This document shows, piece after piece, positions 1-7,167 of a stretch of DNA of 7,952 bases. Source of the DNA: CAZMOK01 sp964567785 (GTDB lineage Bacteria > Bacteroidota > Bacteroidia > Bacteroidales > JAGOPY01); assembly GCA_964567785.1 (NCBI GenBank), contig CAZMOK010000098.1, forward strand, positions 1 through 7,952. The letters are read 5' to 3'. How positions within the stretch are numbered: position 1 is the first letter of the stretch; the number at the start of each line of letters is the position of its first letter. The notes under the pieces are model-generated. The model saw nothing but the letters and a program-made list of their open reading frames with translations. It searched no databases and was not told the DNA's origin. Made by a program: the position numbers and the translations under genes.

Positions 1-1319
1 TCCACTGAAGGATCACCTCCGTAAACATCATTGATCCTGACAGGGCTTTTTCCCAGCTCATTACTGAAAAAACCACCCACTGTCTCCGAGCAGATCTGGA
101 ACCATCTTTCGGTCTGCCAACCGAGCGCCGTGATGGGATGGTCATAGAACCCGGGATCGGTGGGTGGGTTTGTTTCATAATCAATGAATTTCGTGATCAT
201 CGTTTCAAGCTCTGCTGCATTATTGGCGGCCATCCTTGCAAAATATATATCCGGCAGATCATCCCCATCTACATCTGCATATGTATTATCGGTTATATAA
301 TTGTCTGAATAAGAAGAAGGGTGTGAATACGAAAATGAAGTGATCGAGGAAAGCGGATCTGTTCCGTAATCGGCCATCAGCAGGACCCCTGAAGGTGGAA
401 TATCCCAGGTATTATAGGCATTGTCAATATAATTCTCAATGGCTGTTGTAGTGTTCCCTCCTATTTCAGTAAGGGTGACAACCTGTGTGGTGATGCCTTC
501 CCGTACCCTGAAATCTTTAATTGTATCGGCCCATTGCTGAAATTCTGCACCGTCGGGCACTATGATGAGGTATTCGCATCCATCGGTATCCCTTTGATTC
601 TGAACGGAAACACGCCTAGAATAATCTATATCAGGAAGCTGGTCAATGTTAAGCAGCAAGTCATTTATAAGCGGGTCCCAGTGCCTGCTCCTGAGGCGCT
701 CTTCTCCGAATTCACCGTTGCCCCCTTCGAACCTCACCTTTAGTCGCACGTCCCTTATTACCACCAGTTCCCCGGAAACAGGATTGTACTGGAAAGGAGT
801 TATGCCAAGCATCACAGTTTCAACGCCCCGTATTTTAAAAATCCCGGAAGTTTTAACCGGCTCAACGGGATAAAATGCATCTTTGCCGTAGATGATCGAA
901 TCCTTTGCATAGACCAATGAACCTGCTTCTGTATCGAACGGTATCTCAGGTGCAGGACCGATGTTTATATCCTGGTATCTTTCTTTCCTGATATCTGTTA
1001 TCTCAACATCAACCTCCGCCCCATTAGGTACTGCAATATAATATCCCGATCCGGGCAGGTTCGGCGCTCCCGGATCGTTCCCGAGGAAATGTCCGGGAAG
1101 CAATGCCTGGACTTCCCCTGAAGGCCTGCCTGGTTGCTGTTCCAGACTGAAAGAATGGACCGAGAAAAGAACCTGTACTTCCGAACCGGCACTTTTCATT
1201 AAGGTCATCCCTTCATCACCCCATGGATCAGAAAAAGAAAACTGTTGCGCGCTTGAGATTAACGACGATAAGGTGAGCAGGGAACCTGATATCGCAATCA
1301 GAATAAGTCTGGTTTTCAT
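1..1319 (-). CDS. Gingipain-like C25 cysteine peptidase precursor, N-terminal part (3' end outside window)
   Basis: Translating the minus strand from the ATG at 1319 gives 439 codons with no stop before the left edge, so the gene is incomplete. Residues 1-24 are a signal peptide (MKTRLILIAISG start, long hydrophobic core, ISSA then QQ), so the protein is exported. Residues about 35-240 form a beta-rich stretch with PNLPGSGYYIAVPNGAEV and SGELVVIRDVRLKVRF, resembling the gingipain propeptide. From about residue 249 (EYLIIVPDGAEFQQWADTIK) it reads as the Peptidase_C25 fold, with the typical DGDDLPDIYFARM (351-363) and KFIDYETNP segments. The catalytic His and Cys of this family come later and are not visible, so activity cannot be judged. 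Family members are usually surface or secreted proteases carrying a C-terminal type IX secretion signal; that end is also missing, and one relative, PorU, is itself the type IX sortase. Divergent from ftsK. Confidence 0.85.
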   Translation of the reverse strand, partial: MKTRLILIAISGSLLTLSSLISSAQQFSFSDPWGDEGMTLMKSAGSEVQVLFSVHSFSLEQQPGRPSGEVQALLPGHFLGNDPGAPNLPGSGYYIAVPNGAEVDVEITDIRKERYQDINIGPAPEIPFDTEAGSLVYAKDSIIYGKDAFYPVEPVKTSGIFKIRGVETVMLGITPFQYNPVSGELVVIRDVRLKVRFEGGNGEFGEERLRSRHWDPLINDLLLNIDQLPDIDYSRRVSVQNQRDTDGCEYLIIVPDGAEFQQWADTIKDFRVREGITTQVVTLTEIGGNTTTAIENYIDNAYNTWDIPPSGVLLMADYGTDPLSSITSFSYSHPSSYSDNYITDNTYADVDGDDLPDIYFARMAANNAAELETMITKFIDYETNPPTDPGFYDHPITALGWQTERWFQICSETVGGFFSNELGKSPVRINDVYGGDPSV

Positions 1320-1467
1320 AACTTTTCTTTTACGGGTTATTGCGATGATGGTTCACTTATTAATTTCGAAGCGGGTAAAAAGTAACCTGAAAACCGTTTT
1401 AGAATCATTCCAAATTAAATCGTTGTGCTTAAATACAGCGAGAGCAAAGAAGTCCGTTATATTTTTA

Positions 1468-1475
1468 TACTTTTG
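1468..1475 (+). promoter_or_regulatory. Bacteroidota-type -7 promoter element upstream of ftsK
   Basis: The bases TACTTTTG match the Bacteroidota -7 consensus TAnnTTTG exactly and end 22 bases before the ftsK ATG, implying a leader of roughly 15-18 bases. No good TTG -33 element lies at the usual 17-23 base spacing; the nearest TTG (1423-1425) is too far away. This is the best plus-strand promoter candidate in the 178-base divergent region 1320-1497, which otherwise shows no gene, RNA or strong repeat. Confidence 0.5.
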
Positions 1476-1497
1476 TGATGCAGCCTGAAAAGACCAG

Positions 1498-3927
1498 ATG
1501 AAAAGGAAAGCAAACCAGTTTAAGCCGGAAGAAAAACCACGTAAGAAAATAAAGGGAAAGTCCACCACTAAAGCCTCCGCTTCGAAGAGAAGCGAGATGG
1601 CAAGAAGGGTTTTGGGATTCTTTCTCATATTGGTATCGCTTTACCTTTTCTTTGCCTGTGTTTCATTCCTGGTTTCATGGTTCACATGGTCTACGGATGA
1701 CATATTCACGAATATCTCATTTTCAAGGATCTTCAACGATCCGGATATTAAGGTCCATAACTGGACCGGCAGACTTGGCGCAGCGCTTGCTCACCAGTTA
1801 ATGAAAGAATGGATTGGTGTAAGCGCATTTTTCGCCATCGGGTATCTTTTCCTTGCCGGCCTGAAGACCATGACAGGGTTCAGGATCTTCGCCCCTTTCA
1901 GGTCGCTGCTCTTTGTGATCATTGCCATTCTCTGGTTCTCGGTAACCCTCGGTTTCATTTTTCACCATCATGACATGTATTCGATCCTGGGAGGCGTTTT
2001 CGGTTACGTAGCTTCCGACTGGCTCTCAGGTTTTGTCGGCAATGTGGGTCTTGTCTTTCTCATAATATTTGTACTTGTCAGCTACCTCATGATATCAGGA
2101 ATAATCCCCCTTGGCAGGAAGAAAAGGGAAAAAACAAAAAAACCGGCTGAAACTGAGGAATCGAAAGAGGCTGCAAACATTTTCAAGGAAGACCGTTACA
2201 ACACCATGGAGTTTACAGTCGACGAAGGGGAAGATAATCCGGGAAAAGAAGAAAAGAATGATCAGGAAAAGAAACCGGATAATACCGGAAATGAGGAAGA
2301 TTCTTCTTCTAAAAAAGACAATATAGAACTGACCATCGAAGAGACGGAAAAGGAATCGACAGTAACTTCAGACAAGGATTACCGAGGCACACTCGACACA
2401 ACCTACGATCCCACCCTTAATCTCCCTGATTATAAATTCCCGAAACTTGACCTGCTCAATGATTACCAGGTGGAGCCCACCTCGGTTGCCAAGGAGGAGC
2501 TTGAAGAGAACAAGAATCGGATCGTTGAAACACTGAACCATTACCAGATACAAATAGACAAGATCAAGGCCACCATAGGGCCCACTGTGACTCTTTATGA
2601 AATAATCCCGGCACCGGGTGTAAGGATCAGCAAGATAAGGAACCTCGAAGATGACATTGCCCTCAGCCTGGCGGCGAAAGGCATAAGGATCATTGCACCC
2701 ATTCCCGGTAAGGGCACCATTGGCATTGAAGTTCCCAACCAGCGTCCTGAGATCGTTTCGATAAAATCGATGATCTCGTCGAGAAGGTTCCAGGAAACCG
2801 GTTTTGAACTGCCCATAGCCCTGGGTAAAACCATCTCCAATGAAAGTTATATCGCCGACCTGACCAAAATGCCGCACATACTGATGGCCGGGGCAACAGG
2901 GCAGGGCAAATCAGTAGGACTGAATGCAATAATAACCTCTCTACTTTACAAGAAACATCCTTCCCAACTCAAGTTTGTACTTATCGACCCCAAGAAGGTG
3001 GAGCTGACTTTGTTTTCTAAGATAGAAAGGCATTTCCTGGCCAAGCTTCCCGATACAGAGGAGGCCATTGTAACCGAGACCAGGACAGTGGTAAGGACAT
3101 TGAATTCCCTTTGCATTGAGATGGATCACAGGTATGAGCTTCTGAAAGATGCCCAGGTAAGGAACATCAGGGAATATAATGAAAAATTCGTGGGAAGGAA
3201 GTTGAATCCCGAAGAAGGGCACAGGTTCCTGCCTTACCTGGTGCTGATAGTGGATGAGTTTGCAGACCTCATAATGACTGCAGGCAAGGAGATCGAAAAC
3301 CCCCTTACCAGGCTGGCGCAGCTTGCCAGGGCAACGGGTATACATCTTGTCATCGCTACCCAGAGGCCTTCAGTCAACATCATAACCGGTACCATTAAAG
3401 CAAATTTCCCGGCACGTATCGCCTACCGCGTTATTTCCAAGGTAGATTCCCGCACTATTCTCGATTCGGGCGGCGCTGATCAGCTTGTAGGCCGGGGCGA
3501 TATGCTCCTGTCGACCGGAAGCGACCTGCTCAGGCTGCAATGTGCTTTTGTGGATACTCCTGAAGTTGATAATGTTACGGATTTCATCGGTTCGCAAAGG
3601 GCCTTCCCATCTGCTTTTTATCTTCCTGAATATATGGAAGAAGAAGACATGACTTCCGACAGCTTTGATCCGAACGAAAGAGACGAGCTTTTTGAAGATG
3701 CTGCCCGGGTTATCGTACAGAACCAGCAAGGCTCCACTTCACTGCTGCAAAGGAAGCTGAAACTGGGCTACAACAGGGCAGGAAGGATTATCGACCAGCT
3801 TGAGGCCGCCGGGATCGTGGGCCCGTTCGAAGGCAGTAAGGCCCGTGATGTACTGGTAGGAAGCGAAATGGCTTTGGAACAATTTTTGAAAGATCTTTAT
3901 AGTAAAGAATCAAATAACGAAGAATGA
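1498..3927 (+). CDS. ftsK: DNA translocase FtsK/SpoIIIE
   Basis: An 809-residue FtsK, a hexameric ATP-driven DNA pump that clears and aligns chromosome termini at the division septum. The N-terminus is a basic cytosolic tail (1-36) followed by about four membrane helices near 37-62, 105-122, 134-155 and 182-203. A short, highly charged Lys/Glu linker (about 205-295) replaces the long Pro/Gln linker of E. coli FtsK. The motor follows: alpha/beta domain from about 325, Walker A GATGQGKS at 465-472, Walker B LVLIVDE at 581-587, and the conserved RATGIHLVIATQRPSVNIIT segment. The C-terminal winged-helix gamma domain (about 726-790; DELFEDAARVIV, GYNRAGRIIDQLEAAGIVGP) is the part that reads KOPS sequences and contacts XerD in studied homologues. 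All key motifs are intact and length is normal for Bacteroidota. The start is the first ATG after the -7 element. The gene ends in an ATGA overlap with lolA. Confidence 0.97.
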   Translation: MKRKANQFKPEEKPRKKIKGKSTTKASASKRSEMARRVLGFFLILVSLYLFFACVSFLVSWFTWSTDDIFTNISFSRIFNDPDIKVHNWTGRLGAALAHQLMKEWIGVSAFFAIGYLFLAGLKTMTGFRIFAPFRSLLFVIIAILWFSVTLGFIFHHHDMYSILGGVFGYVASDWLSGFVGNVGLVFLIIFVLVSYLMISGIIPLGRKKREKTKKPAETEESKEAANIFKEDRYNTMEFTVDEGEDNPGKEEKNDQEKKPDNTGNEEDSSSKKDNIELTIEETEKESTVTSDKDYRGTLDTTYDPTLNLPDYKFPKLDLLNDYQVEPTSVAKEELEENKNRIVETLNHYQIQIDKIKATIGPTVTLYEIIPAPGVRISKIRNLEDDIALSLAAKGIRIIAPIPGKGTIGIEVPNQRPEIVSIKSMISSRRFQETGFELPIALGKTISNESYIADLTKMPHILMAGATGQGKSVGLNAIITSLLYKKHPSQLKFVLIDPKKVELTLFSKIERHFLAKLPDTEEAIVTETRTVVRTLNSLCIEMDHRYELLKDAQVRNIREYNEKFVGRKLNPEEGHRFLPYLVLIVDEFADLIMTAGKEIENPLTRLAQLARATGIHLVIATQRPSVNIITGTIKANFPARIAYRVISKVDSRTILDSGGADQLVGRGDMLLSTGSDLLRLQCAFVDTPEVDNVTDFIGSQRAFPSAFYLPEYMEEEDMTSDSFDPNERDELFEDAARVIVQNQQGSTSLLQRKLKLGYNRAGRIIDQLEAAGIVGPFEGSKARDVLVGSEMALEQFLKDLYSKESNNEE

Positions 3928-4568
3928 AAAAATCTCAAACCCTGCTGATCGCACTCACAATACTCTTTTCAACTGCATTTTCCCAGAACAAAAAAGCAGA
4001 GGAGATACTCAATGATGTAAAGGAAAAAACAGAATCATACCGCTCTATCAAAATCGAATTCACTTACGATATGCGCAACGACAAAGCCGGGATAGATGAA
4101 ACCCAGCAAGGCGTGCTTCTGGTCAAAGGCGATAAATACAGGCTTGAAATAGCCGGCCAGGTGGTGATCAACGACGGAGAAACCATCTGGACTTACATCA
4201 GGGAAGCCAATGAAGTACAGATCAATTCGGTTGATGAGGAAGATGAGAGCATCATTACACCAACTACGCTCCTTTCAAACTATACCGATGACTACAAACC
4301 AAAATATGATGAAGAAACAGTATGGATGGGCCACCAGGTGCATGTAATCGAACTGAAACCCCTGGAAGACAAATCGTACAAATACATCAAGCTGAAAACG
4401 GACAAGGATAAAGACAGGCTTTTGCAAATTTCCATCTACGATAAGAGCAACAACCTTTTTGAATATTCAGTAAGAGAGTTCAAGCCCAATGTACTTTTCA
4501 ACCCCAACGATTTTAAGTTCAACCCGGAAGACTACCCTGACGTTGAAGTGATCGACATGCGCTTTTAA
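3924..4568 (+). CDS. lolA: Outer-membrane lipoprotein carrier protein LolA
   Basis: A 214-residue periplasmic protein. Residues 1-20 are a clear signal peptide (MKKSQTLLIALTILFSTAFS, cleavage before QN) with no lipobox cysteine. The mature part has LolA features: an opening helix (AEEILNDVKEKTESYRSIKIEF), beta strands including QQGVLLVKGDKYRLEI and VINDGETIWTYI, and the conserved end FKFNPEDYPDVEVIDMRF. LolA accepts lipoproteins from the LolCDE transporter and carries them across the periplasm; Bacteroidota have LolA but generally no recognised LolB, so the receptor is unknown. Its ATG overlaps the ftsK stop by 4 bases, implying translational coupling. The ftsK-lolA pairing is common in this phylum. 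No hairpin terminator is seen in the 54 bases after the stop. Confidence 0.92.
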   Translation: MKKSQTLLIALTILFSTAFSQNKKAEEILNDVKEKTESYRSIKIEFTYDMRNDKAGIDETQQGVLLVKGDKYRLEIAGQVVINDGETIWTYIREANEVQINSVDEEDESIITPTTLLSNYTDDYKPKYDEETVWMGHQVHVIELKPLEDKSYKYIKLKTDKDKDRLLQISIYDKSNNLFEYSVREFKPNVLFNPNDFKFNPEDYPDVEVIDMRF

Positions 4569-4622
4569 TTAAACCTTTTTGTCCGGGTAGAGTCTAACTT
4601 CTTAAAAGATCATTAGCACGCC

Positions 4623-5207
4623 TTGGACAGTGTAACAGACAATCAGATCCTCAGTCTAATCACCGTTAACAAAACCCGTGAGAAAGGCTTTCAATTGCTT
4701 ATTGATAAGTATAAGGTCAAGGTCTACTGGCATATCCGCAGGATGGTGATAGACCATGACGATGCCGACGACGTCCTGCAGGAAGTATTCATCAAATTAT
4801 GGAAGAACATTCATAAATTCAGGGGCGATTCAGACCTTTATACATGGATTTACAGGATAGCTTCGAACGAAGCTTTGGGGTTTCTGAGAAAAAAGAAAAG
4901 AAGGCTCATCTTTTACGCAAAAACCAATCAGGAATCTTTGACCGAGAAACTTCACAATGATGCATTCTTCGGCGGTGACCAGTTCGCCACCAGGTTCCAG
5001 GAGGCGATTCTTTTACTGCCCGACAGGCAAAGAATGGTATTCAACATGAAGTATTTTGAAGAAATGAAATACGAGGAAATATCCAGGATCACGGGTTTAT
5101 CTACGGGAGGACTTAAAGCTTCGTACCATTATGCGGTTAAAAAAATCAAAAAAGAACTTACTGAAATTAAACCTTTCGGAAAGAAAGTAATCAAACATAC
5201 AAAATGA
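4623..5207 (+). CDS. ECF-subfamily RNA polymerase sigma factor
   Basis: A 194-residue sigma-70 family protein with only the two domains of ECF factors. Region 2 spans about residues 22-92 (FQLLIDKYKVKVYWHIRRM, DADDVLQEVFIKLWKNIHKF, LYTWIYRIASNEALGFLRKK) and covers core binding and -10 recognition. Region 4 spans about 125-178 (FQEAILLLPDRQRMVFNMKY, YEEISRITGLSTGGLKASYH), with the helix-turn-helix for -35 recognition. The start is TTG: an in-frame TAG at 4614-4616 closes the frame upstream, and the first ATG lies inside region 2 (Met41), so TTG 4623 is the only plausible start. Its stop overlaps the next gene's ATG by 4 bases, as usual for a sigma factor and its regulator. The 54-base upstream gap has no clear TAnnTTTG element, so it may be read from its own promoter type or from lolA. 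Its regulon cannot be inferred here. Confidence 0.93.
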   Translation: MDSVTDNQILSLITVNKTREKGFQLLIDKYKVKVYWHIRRMVIDHDDADDVLQEVFIKLWKNIHKFRGDSDLYTWIYRIASNEALGFLRKKKRRLIFYAKTNQESLTEKLHNDAFFGGDQFATRFQEAILLLPDRQRMVFNMKYFEEMKYEEISRITGLSTGGLKASYHYAVKKIKKELTEIKPFGKKVIKHTK

Positions 5208-5698
5208 AACCCCAGGATCACATGCGGAATAAAAATGGCAAATCAGACGGACTGCCTTACAGATTGAAAGAAAACCACTCTTTCAAGGTCCCGGACGGAT
5301 ATTTTGAAGCCCTTCCCGGCAGGATAATGGAAAGGATCAAAGAGACAGATACTGCAGGAGAAAATCCTTTTATAAAAAGGAGGAACACCTTAGCCTATGC
5401 AGCAGCCATACTGATATTGCTTGCGGCTGTTTCGGGCATTTTCGTGGTTAACAAGTCAGAAACAGATGAATATCTTGCAACCGATTACGAGATCCCTGAG
5501 GAATATATGTTGATGTATCTGTCGGATGAATTGTCAGGGGCTCTTGTATTCAACCTAACCGAAGAAAATTATGCCGGTTTTTACAGCAGTGAAGAAATAT
5601 TGGAATCATCAATAACCGATTCCACCGTGACCGAAGAGGATATTTTACGGTACCTCTATGAAAGTGGTGCATCAGCAAATGAATTTTACGAAAATTAA
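5204..5698 (+). CDS. Single-pass membrane protein, probable anti-sigma factor partner
   Basis: A 164-residue protein overlapping the sigma gene by 4 bases. Residues 1-60 are cytosolic by the positive-inside rule (basic RRN at 59-61) and contain FKVPDGYFEALPGRIMERI (27-45), a motif often found in Bacteroidota proteins encoded just after ECF sigma genes. One membrane helix covers about 62-83 (TLAYAAAILILLAAVSGIFVV). Residues 84-164 are an acidic periplasmic tail, rich in Glu, Asp, Ser and Tyr. There is no HxxxCxxC zinc motif, so it is not a classical zinc-binding anti-sigma domain protein, and no FecR domain is seen. Position, topology and translational overlap support a role in restraining the sigma factor at the membrane, but this is inferred; the fold is not recognised with certainty. 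Confidence 0.75.
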   Translation: MKPQDHMRNKNGKSDGLPYRLKENHSFKVPDGYFEALPGRIMERIKETDTAGENPFIKRRNTLAYAAAILILLAAVSGIFVVNKSETDEYLATDYEIPEEYMLMYLSDELSGALVFNLTEENYAGFYSSEEILESSITDSTVTEEDILRYLYESGASANEFYEN

Positions 5699-5710
5699 AC
5701 CGAAAATATT

Positions 5711-6166
5711 ATGAAAGCAATAACAGCAATTGCCCTGGTATTCGTTTTTACATTGCAGGGCACGGCACAGCCTCACAAAAGGAAACAGGAACACAGGGAA
5801 AAGATCAGGGCACACAAAATAGGCTTTCTCACCGAAAAACTGGACCTTTCGCCCGAAGAGGCGCAGCAATTCTGGCCCCTTTACAATGAGCTTGAAGCTG
5901 AAAGGCAATCTCTGCAGAAAGAGTTTATTGATAAAGGATTTGGCAAAGAGCGAAAAGTTGAAACGATGAGCGACGAGGAGCTGGATGAAATGGTCCTGCA
6001 AAGGCTTGAGCAGGAAAAAGCAATGGTGGACCTCAAGATTGAATATTATGATAAATTCAAGGACATACTACCTGTGAGAAAGGTTTTCCTCCTTTACAGG
6101 TCGGAGCTGGAGTTCCGCAAGATGCTTATTGAAAGGCTCAGGCCTGCAAAACCCCCGAGGAAATAG
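5711..6166 (+). CDS. Exported Spy/CpxP-like helical periplasmic protein
   Basis: A 151-residue protein, 12 bases after the preceding stop. Residues 1-19 or so form a signal peptide (MKAITAIALVFVFTLQGTAQ). The mature protein is almost all charged helix: HKIGFLTEKLDLSPEEAQQF at 35-54 followed by WPLYNELEAERQSL, then a second helical part with VRKVFLLYRSELEFRKMLIE at 122-141. This layout, with an LSPEEAxxFWPLYNE turn and a later LYRSE segment, resembles the Spy/CpxP/LTxxQ family and proteins often annotated in Bacteroidota as sensors of ECF-type sigma factors. In Proteobacteria such proteins are periplasmic chaperones or inhibitors of stress sensing. Given the two genes before it, a role in sensing envelope stress or as a target of the sigma factor is likely but inferred. 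The very basic C-terminus (RPAKPPRK) is notable. Confidence 0.78.
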   Translation: MKAITAIALVFVFTLQGTAQPHKRKQEHREKIRAHKIGFLTEKLDLSPEEAQQFWPLYNELEAERQSLQKEFIDKGFGKERKVETMSDEELDEMVLQRLEQEKAMVDLKIEYYDKFKDILPVRKVFLLYRSELEFRKMLIERLRPAKPPRK

Positions 6167-6188
6167 CCGATCCATGATTTCATAATAA

Positions 6189-6207
6189 AGTACATTCGAG
6201 TTGTACT
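6189..6207 (+). terminator. Hairpin after the sigma-factor block, possible weak terminator
   Basis: AGTACA (6189-6194) and TGTACT (6202-6207) pair perfectly as a 6-bp stem with a 7-base loop, 22 bases after the Spy-like gene's stop. The bases after it (GTTTAATTCATT) are only moderately T-rich and the stem is not GC-rich, so termination would be weak. Its location between two transcription units fits a terminator, but chance is not excluded. Confidence 0.3.
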
Positions 6208-6255
6208 GTTTAATTCATTCGGGCTTCATCATTCTGCCGGATTCCCTTAATTGCT

Positions 6256-6263
6256 TATTTTTG
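6256..6263 (+). promoter_or_regulatory. Bacteroidota-type promoter (-7 element) of the salvage operon
   Basis: TATTTTTG matches TAnnTTTG exactly. A CTG at 6234-6236, one mismatch from the -33 TTG, sits 19 bases upstream, within the usual spacing. Transcription would begin around 6268-6271, practically at the ATG at 6272, predicting a leaderless or nearly leaderless message. The element also overlaps an in-frame TTG (6251), which argues against that codon as the start. Confidence 0.55.
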
Positions 6264-6271
6264 GGACAAAA

Positions 6272-6523
6272 ATGAAGTGCTCGATCGAAATAAGTTATTA
6301 CCCTTTAAACGAAGAATACGTAGACCCGATCAGGGATTTCATCCACAGGATGAACCAGCACAAAGGGCTCACCTGCAGGACCAGTGGAATGAGTACACAG
6401 ATATTTGGTGAGTACGATCTCCTGATGGAAGCACTCACCAGAGAGATCAGGAAATCCTTTGAATTACCCCACTCTGTTTTCGTAATGAAATTGGTCAACG
6501 CCGATCTTGATACTGTTGAATAA
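6272..6523 (+). CDS. Thiamine-binding protein, YkoF/MTH1187 (DUF77) family
   Basis: An 83-residue protein starting at ATG 6272. The frame opens at a TTG at 6251 just after an in-frame TAA, but the promoter element covers that region and homologues begin with an MKxxIEIS-type strand, so the ATG is preferred. Visible family features are the first strand SIEISYYPL, a helix VDPIRDFIHRMNQHKGL, the segment TCRTSGMSTQIFGEYDLLME, and the final strand SVFVMKLVNADL. It is a single ferredoxin-like unit, about half of B. subtilis YkoF, which has two repeats and binds thiamine or hydroxymethylpyrimidine. There is no signal peptide, so it is cytosolic. It lies 2 bases before the PnuC-family gene and is surely co-transcribed with it. 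The family assignment is fairly firm; the ligand here is inferred. Confidence 0.78.
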   Translation: MKCSIEISYYPLNEEYVDPIRDFIHRMNQHKGLTCRTSGMSTQIFGEYDLLMEALTREIRKSFELPHSVFVMKLVNADLDTVE

Positions 6524-6525
6524 GG

Positions 6526-7146
6526 ATGCTCACTCTTTCCATTCTCGATACACTCCATCAGAACCTCCTCAATACCACGTGGCTTGAAGCCATCGCTGTG
6601 ATCTTTGGCCTGTTAAGTGTATGGTTTGCCAAACAGGAGAACATACTTGTTTTCCCTACCGGTATCATCAGCGTGCTCATATACGTTTACATCTGCTATT
6701 TCGCAAAGTTGTACGCGGATATGGGCATAAATTTCTTCTATTTTATCATGAGCGTTTATGGCTGGTACAACTGGAGCCGCAAAGACAGCAACAGGAAAGT
6801 GGTTGTTATTTCGGTGCTGGACCTGCGGGGATGGATGCTTTACACCGGAGCCTTTGCTGTATTTTTTATCATCCTCAATTTTGTATTGCGCGAATATACC
6901 GACAGCAATGTCCCGTTCTGGGATGCCCTCACCACAGCCATTTTCCTGGTCGGCATGTGGCTAATGGCCAGGAAGAAGATAGAAAACTGGTTGTTCTGGA
7001 TCGCAGGCGACCTCATATCGATCCCCCTTTATACCTATAAAAACCTGATCCTGACAAGCTTTCAGTTCCTGGTTTTCCTTATCCTAGCAGTGATGGGGTA
7101 TATAGAATGGAGAAGGTCGCTGAAGATGAAATATTCAGAACAATAA
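6526..7146 (+). CDS. pnuC: PnuC-family vitamin/nucleoside transporter (nicotinamide riboside or thiamine)
   Basis: A 206-residue integral membrane protein with about seven hydrophobic helices. PnuC hallmarks are clear: VWFAKQENILVFPTGIISVL (32-51), KLYADMGINFFYFIMSVYGW (61-80) with YNW after it, then ENWLFWIAGDLISIPLYTYK (153-172) and the end GYIEW (191-195). PnuC carriers are energy-independent uniporters of the inner membrane, and trapping depends on phosphorylation inside the cell. In Bacteroidota the same family includes PnuC (nicotinamide riboside) and PnuT (thiamine), which cannot be separated with confidence by eye. The kinase downstream points to nicotinamide riboside, while the thiamine-binding gene upstream points to thiamine. 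Typical partners of PnuT, a TPP riboswitch and thiamine pyrophosphokinase, are not seen. ATG 6526 starts 2 bases after the previous stop. Confidence 0.9.
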   Translation: MLTLSILDTLHQNLLNTTWLEAIAVIFGLLSVWFAKQENILVFPTGIISVLIYVYICYFAKLYADMGINFFYFIMSVYGWYNWSRKDSNRKVVVISVLDLRGWMLYTGAFAVFFIILNFVLREYTDSNVPFWDALTTAIFLVGMWLMARKKIENWLFWIAGDLISIPLYTYKNLILTSFQFLVFLILAVMGYIEWRRSLKMKYSEQ

Positions 7147-7167
7147 ACTGTTATATAATCCTGAGAA

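Noticed and set aside
534..873. Two short plus-strand frames opposite the C25 peptidase
   Set aside because: The minus strand here is an unbroken, family-matching coding frame; the plus-strand frames have no known motifs.
1377..1384. Minus-strand TACTTTTT as a -7 element for the C25 peptidase gene
   Set aside because: It misses the final G of the consensus and the nearest TTG is 26 bases away, outside the usual spacing; too weak to annotate.
2368..2877. Open frame of 169 codons on the minus strand inside ftsK
   Set aside because: It lies wholly antisense to a well-supported conserved gene, has no recognisable domain, and is expected from codon bias in the opposite strand.
4569..4622. Terminator or standard promoter between lolA and the sigma factor gene
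   Set aside because: No stem-loop is seen, and TAACTTCT is only a partial match to the -7 consensus with poor spacing to the nearest TTG.
6251..6271. Seven-codon N-terminal extension of the thiamine-binding protein from TTG 6251
   Set aside because: The TTG sits on the predicted promoter element and the extension does not match family N-termini; ATG 6272 is better.
6167..6271. TPP riboswitch before the thiamine-binding/PnuC operon
   Set aside because: No CTGAGA-type or other conserved THI-box segments are present, and the predicted transcript start leaves no leader.
6621..7040. 139-codon plus-strand frame overlapping pnuC
   Set aside because: It is an out-of-frame reading of the conserved transporter gene and shows no hydrophobic or family pattern of its own.
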